From contig CAMODR010000001.1 of the NCBI GenBank assembly GCA_946611495.1, forward strand, positions 1 through 25,525: 25,525 nucleotides of DNA. The letters are read 5' to 3'. This DNA is from an uncultured Methanobrevibacter sp. GTDB lineage: Archaea > Methanobacteriota > Methanobacteria > Methanobacteriales > Methanobacteriaceae. Both the position numbers and the translations under genes were made by a program. The notes beneath the pieces are model-generated. The model had not been told where the DNA came from. It did not search any database and saw only the letters and a list, made by a program, of their open reading frames with translations. Positions 25,277 to 25,525 of this stretch are shown here, one piece after another (the first letter of the stretch is position 1; each line of letters begins with the position of its first letter).

Positions 25277-25525
25277 ATATATTTTTCATTATTTTTTCAA
25301 ATAGACTTCTAAAAATAAATATTTTTTTAAAAATTTAATGAAATTATTTTATTTTATATGAATTTTAATTCATTTCGTTGAAAATCTCTCATTTTTTAAT
25401 TAAATGAATTATTTTTTTTAATATTTTTTATAATATTTTATTCTAAAAATTAGAATTAAATTGAACAATTTTTAATAATATTTAAATTTTTTTCGTTATG
25501 AAATATTTTTACTTTTGAAAAAATG

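Larger units (their letters stand above)
24666..25525. other. 860-base gene-free AT-rich end of the window
   Basis: Apart from the terminator, an 18-base palindrome (24997-25014) and the bipartite element at 25254, I see no gene. A slightly GC-richer patch at 24891-24944 could be a decayed coding end on the minus strand. The last three bases read ATG but have no ribosome site, so I do not call a gene there. Confidence 0.6.

Noticed and set aside
25501..25525. Start of another gene at the ATG ending the window
   Set aside because: No ribosome site precedes it and no coding sequence is visible beyond it.

Overview
The window is AT-rich DNA from a methanogenic archaeon, most likely Methanobrevibacter (gut or rumen Methanobacteriales). 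This rests on secreted adhesin-like proteins built from parallel beta-helix and Ig-like repeats, archaeal TATA boxes and GGAGGTGA-type ribosome sites, U-rich terminators, and paired MotA/TolQ/ExbB plus DUF2149 proteins, a combination I associate with this group. The genus is inferred; no 16S or mcr gene is present.

Layout: (1) 1-3967, minus strand: an adhesin-like protein cut by the window edge, with two beta-helix regions around five tandem Ig-like repeats. (2) 3968-4509: divergent promoter region. (3) 4510-6534 and 6789-9848, plus strand: an adhesin with a C-terminal membrane anchor, apparently started at ATT, then a Pmp-like (GGAI/FxxN) adhesin ending in Lys-rich Ig-like domains. (4) 10064-11919: a multi-pass membrane protein (possibly DUF2162), an ExbB-like channel subunit and an ExbD-like DUF2149 protein. 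(5) 12726-16241: a mosaic adhesin whose codon use changes near 14,450, behind a long leader. (6) 16793-23011: a 2072-residue membrane-anchored adhesin with PKD, chitobiase-type, beta-propeller and beta-helix domains. (7) 23562-24665: a second ExbB-like/DUF2149 pair. (8) 24666-25525: gene-free AT-rich DNA with a terminator, a palindrome and a promoter-like element.

Working model (inference): two ExbB/ExbD-type proton-channel modules are interleaved with surface adhesins. Two adhesins end in a Gly/Ser-rich linker, one membrane helix and a short charged cytoplasmic tail, so they could couple to the channel. The DUF2149 proteins carry the Asp-then-membrane-helix signature of ExbD/TolR. In a cell with a pseudomurein wall and no outer membrane this would be an energised surface system unlike Ton or Tol. 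The other two adhesins that end inside the window lack a helix and finish in strongly basic Ig-like domains, suggesting wall retention instead.

Non-coding regions hold a bipartite element CGATATG-N9-TAATATT (three copies), two long inverted repeats, an operator-like dyad, a triple repeat with two hairpins ahead of the first exbB-like gene, and a duplicated gene tail after the second.
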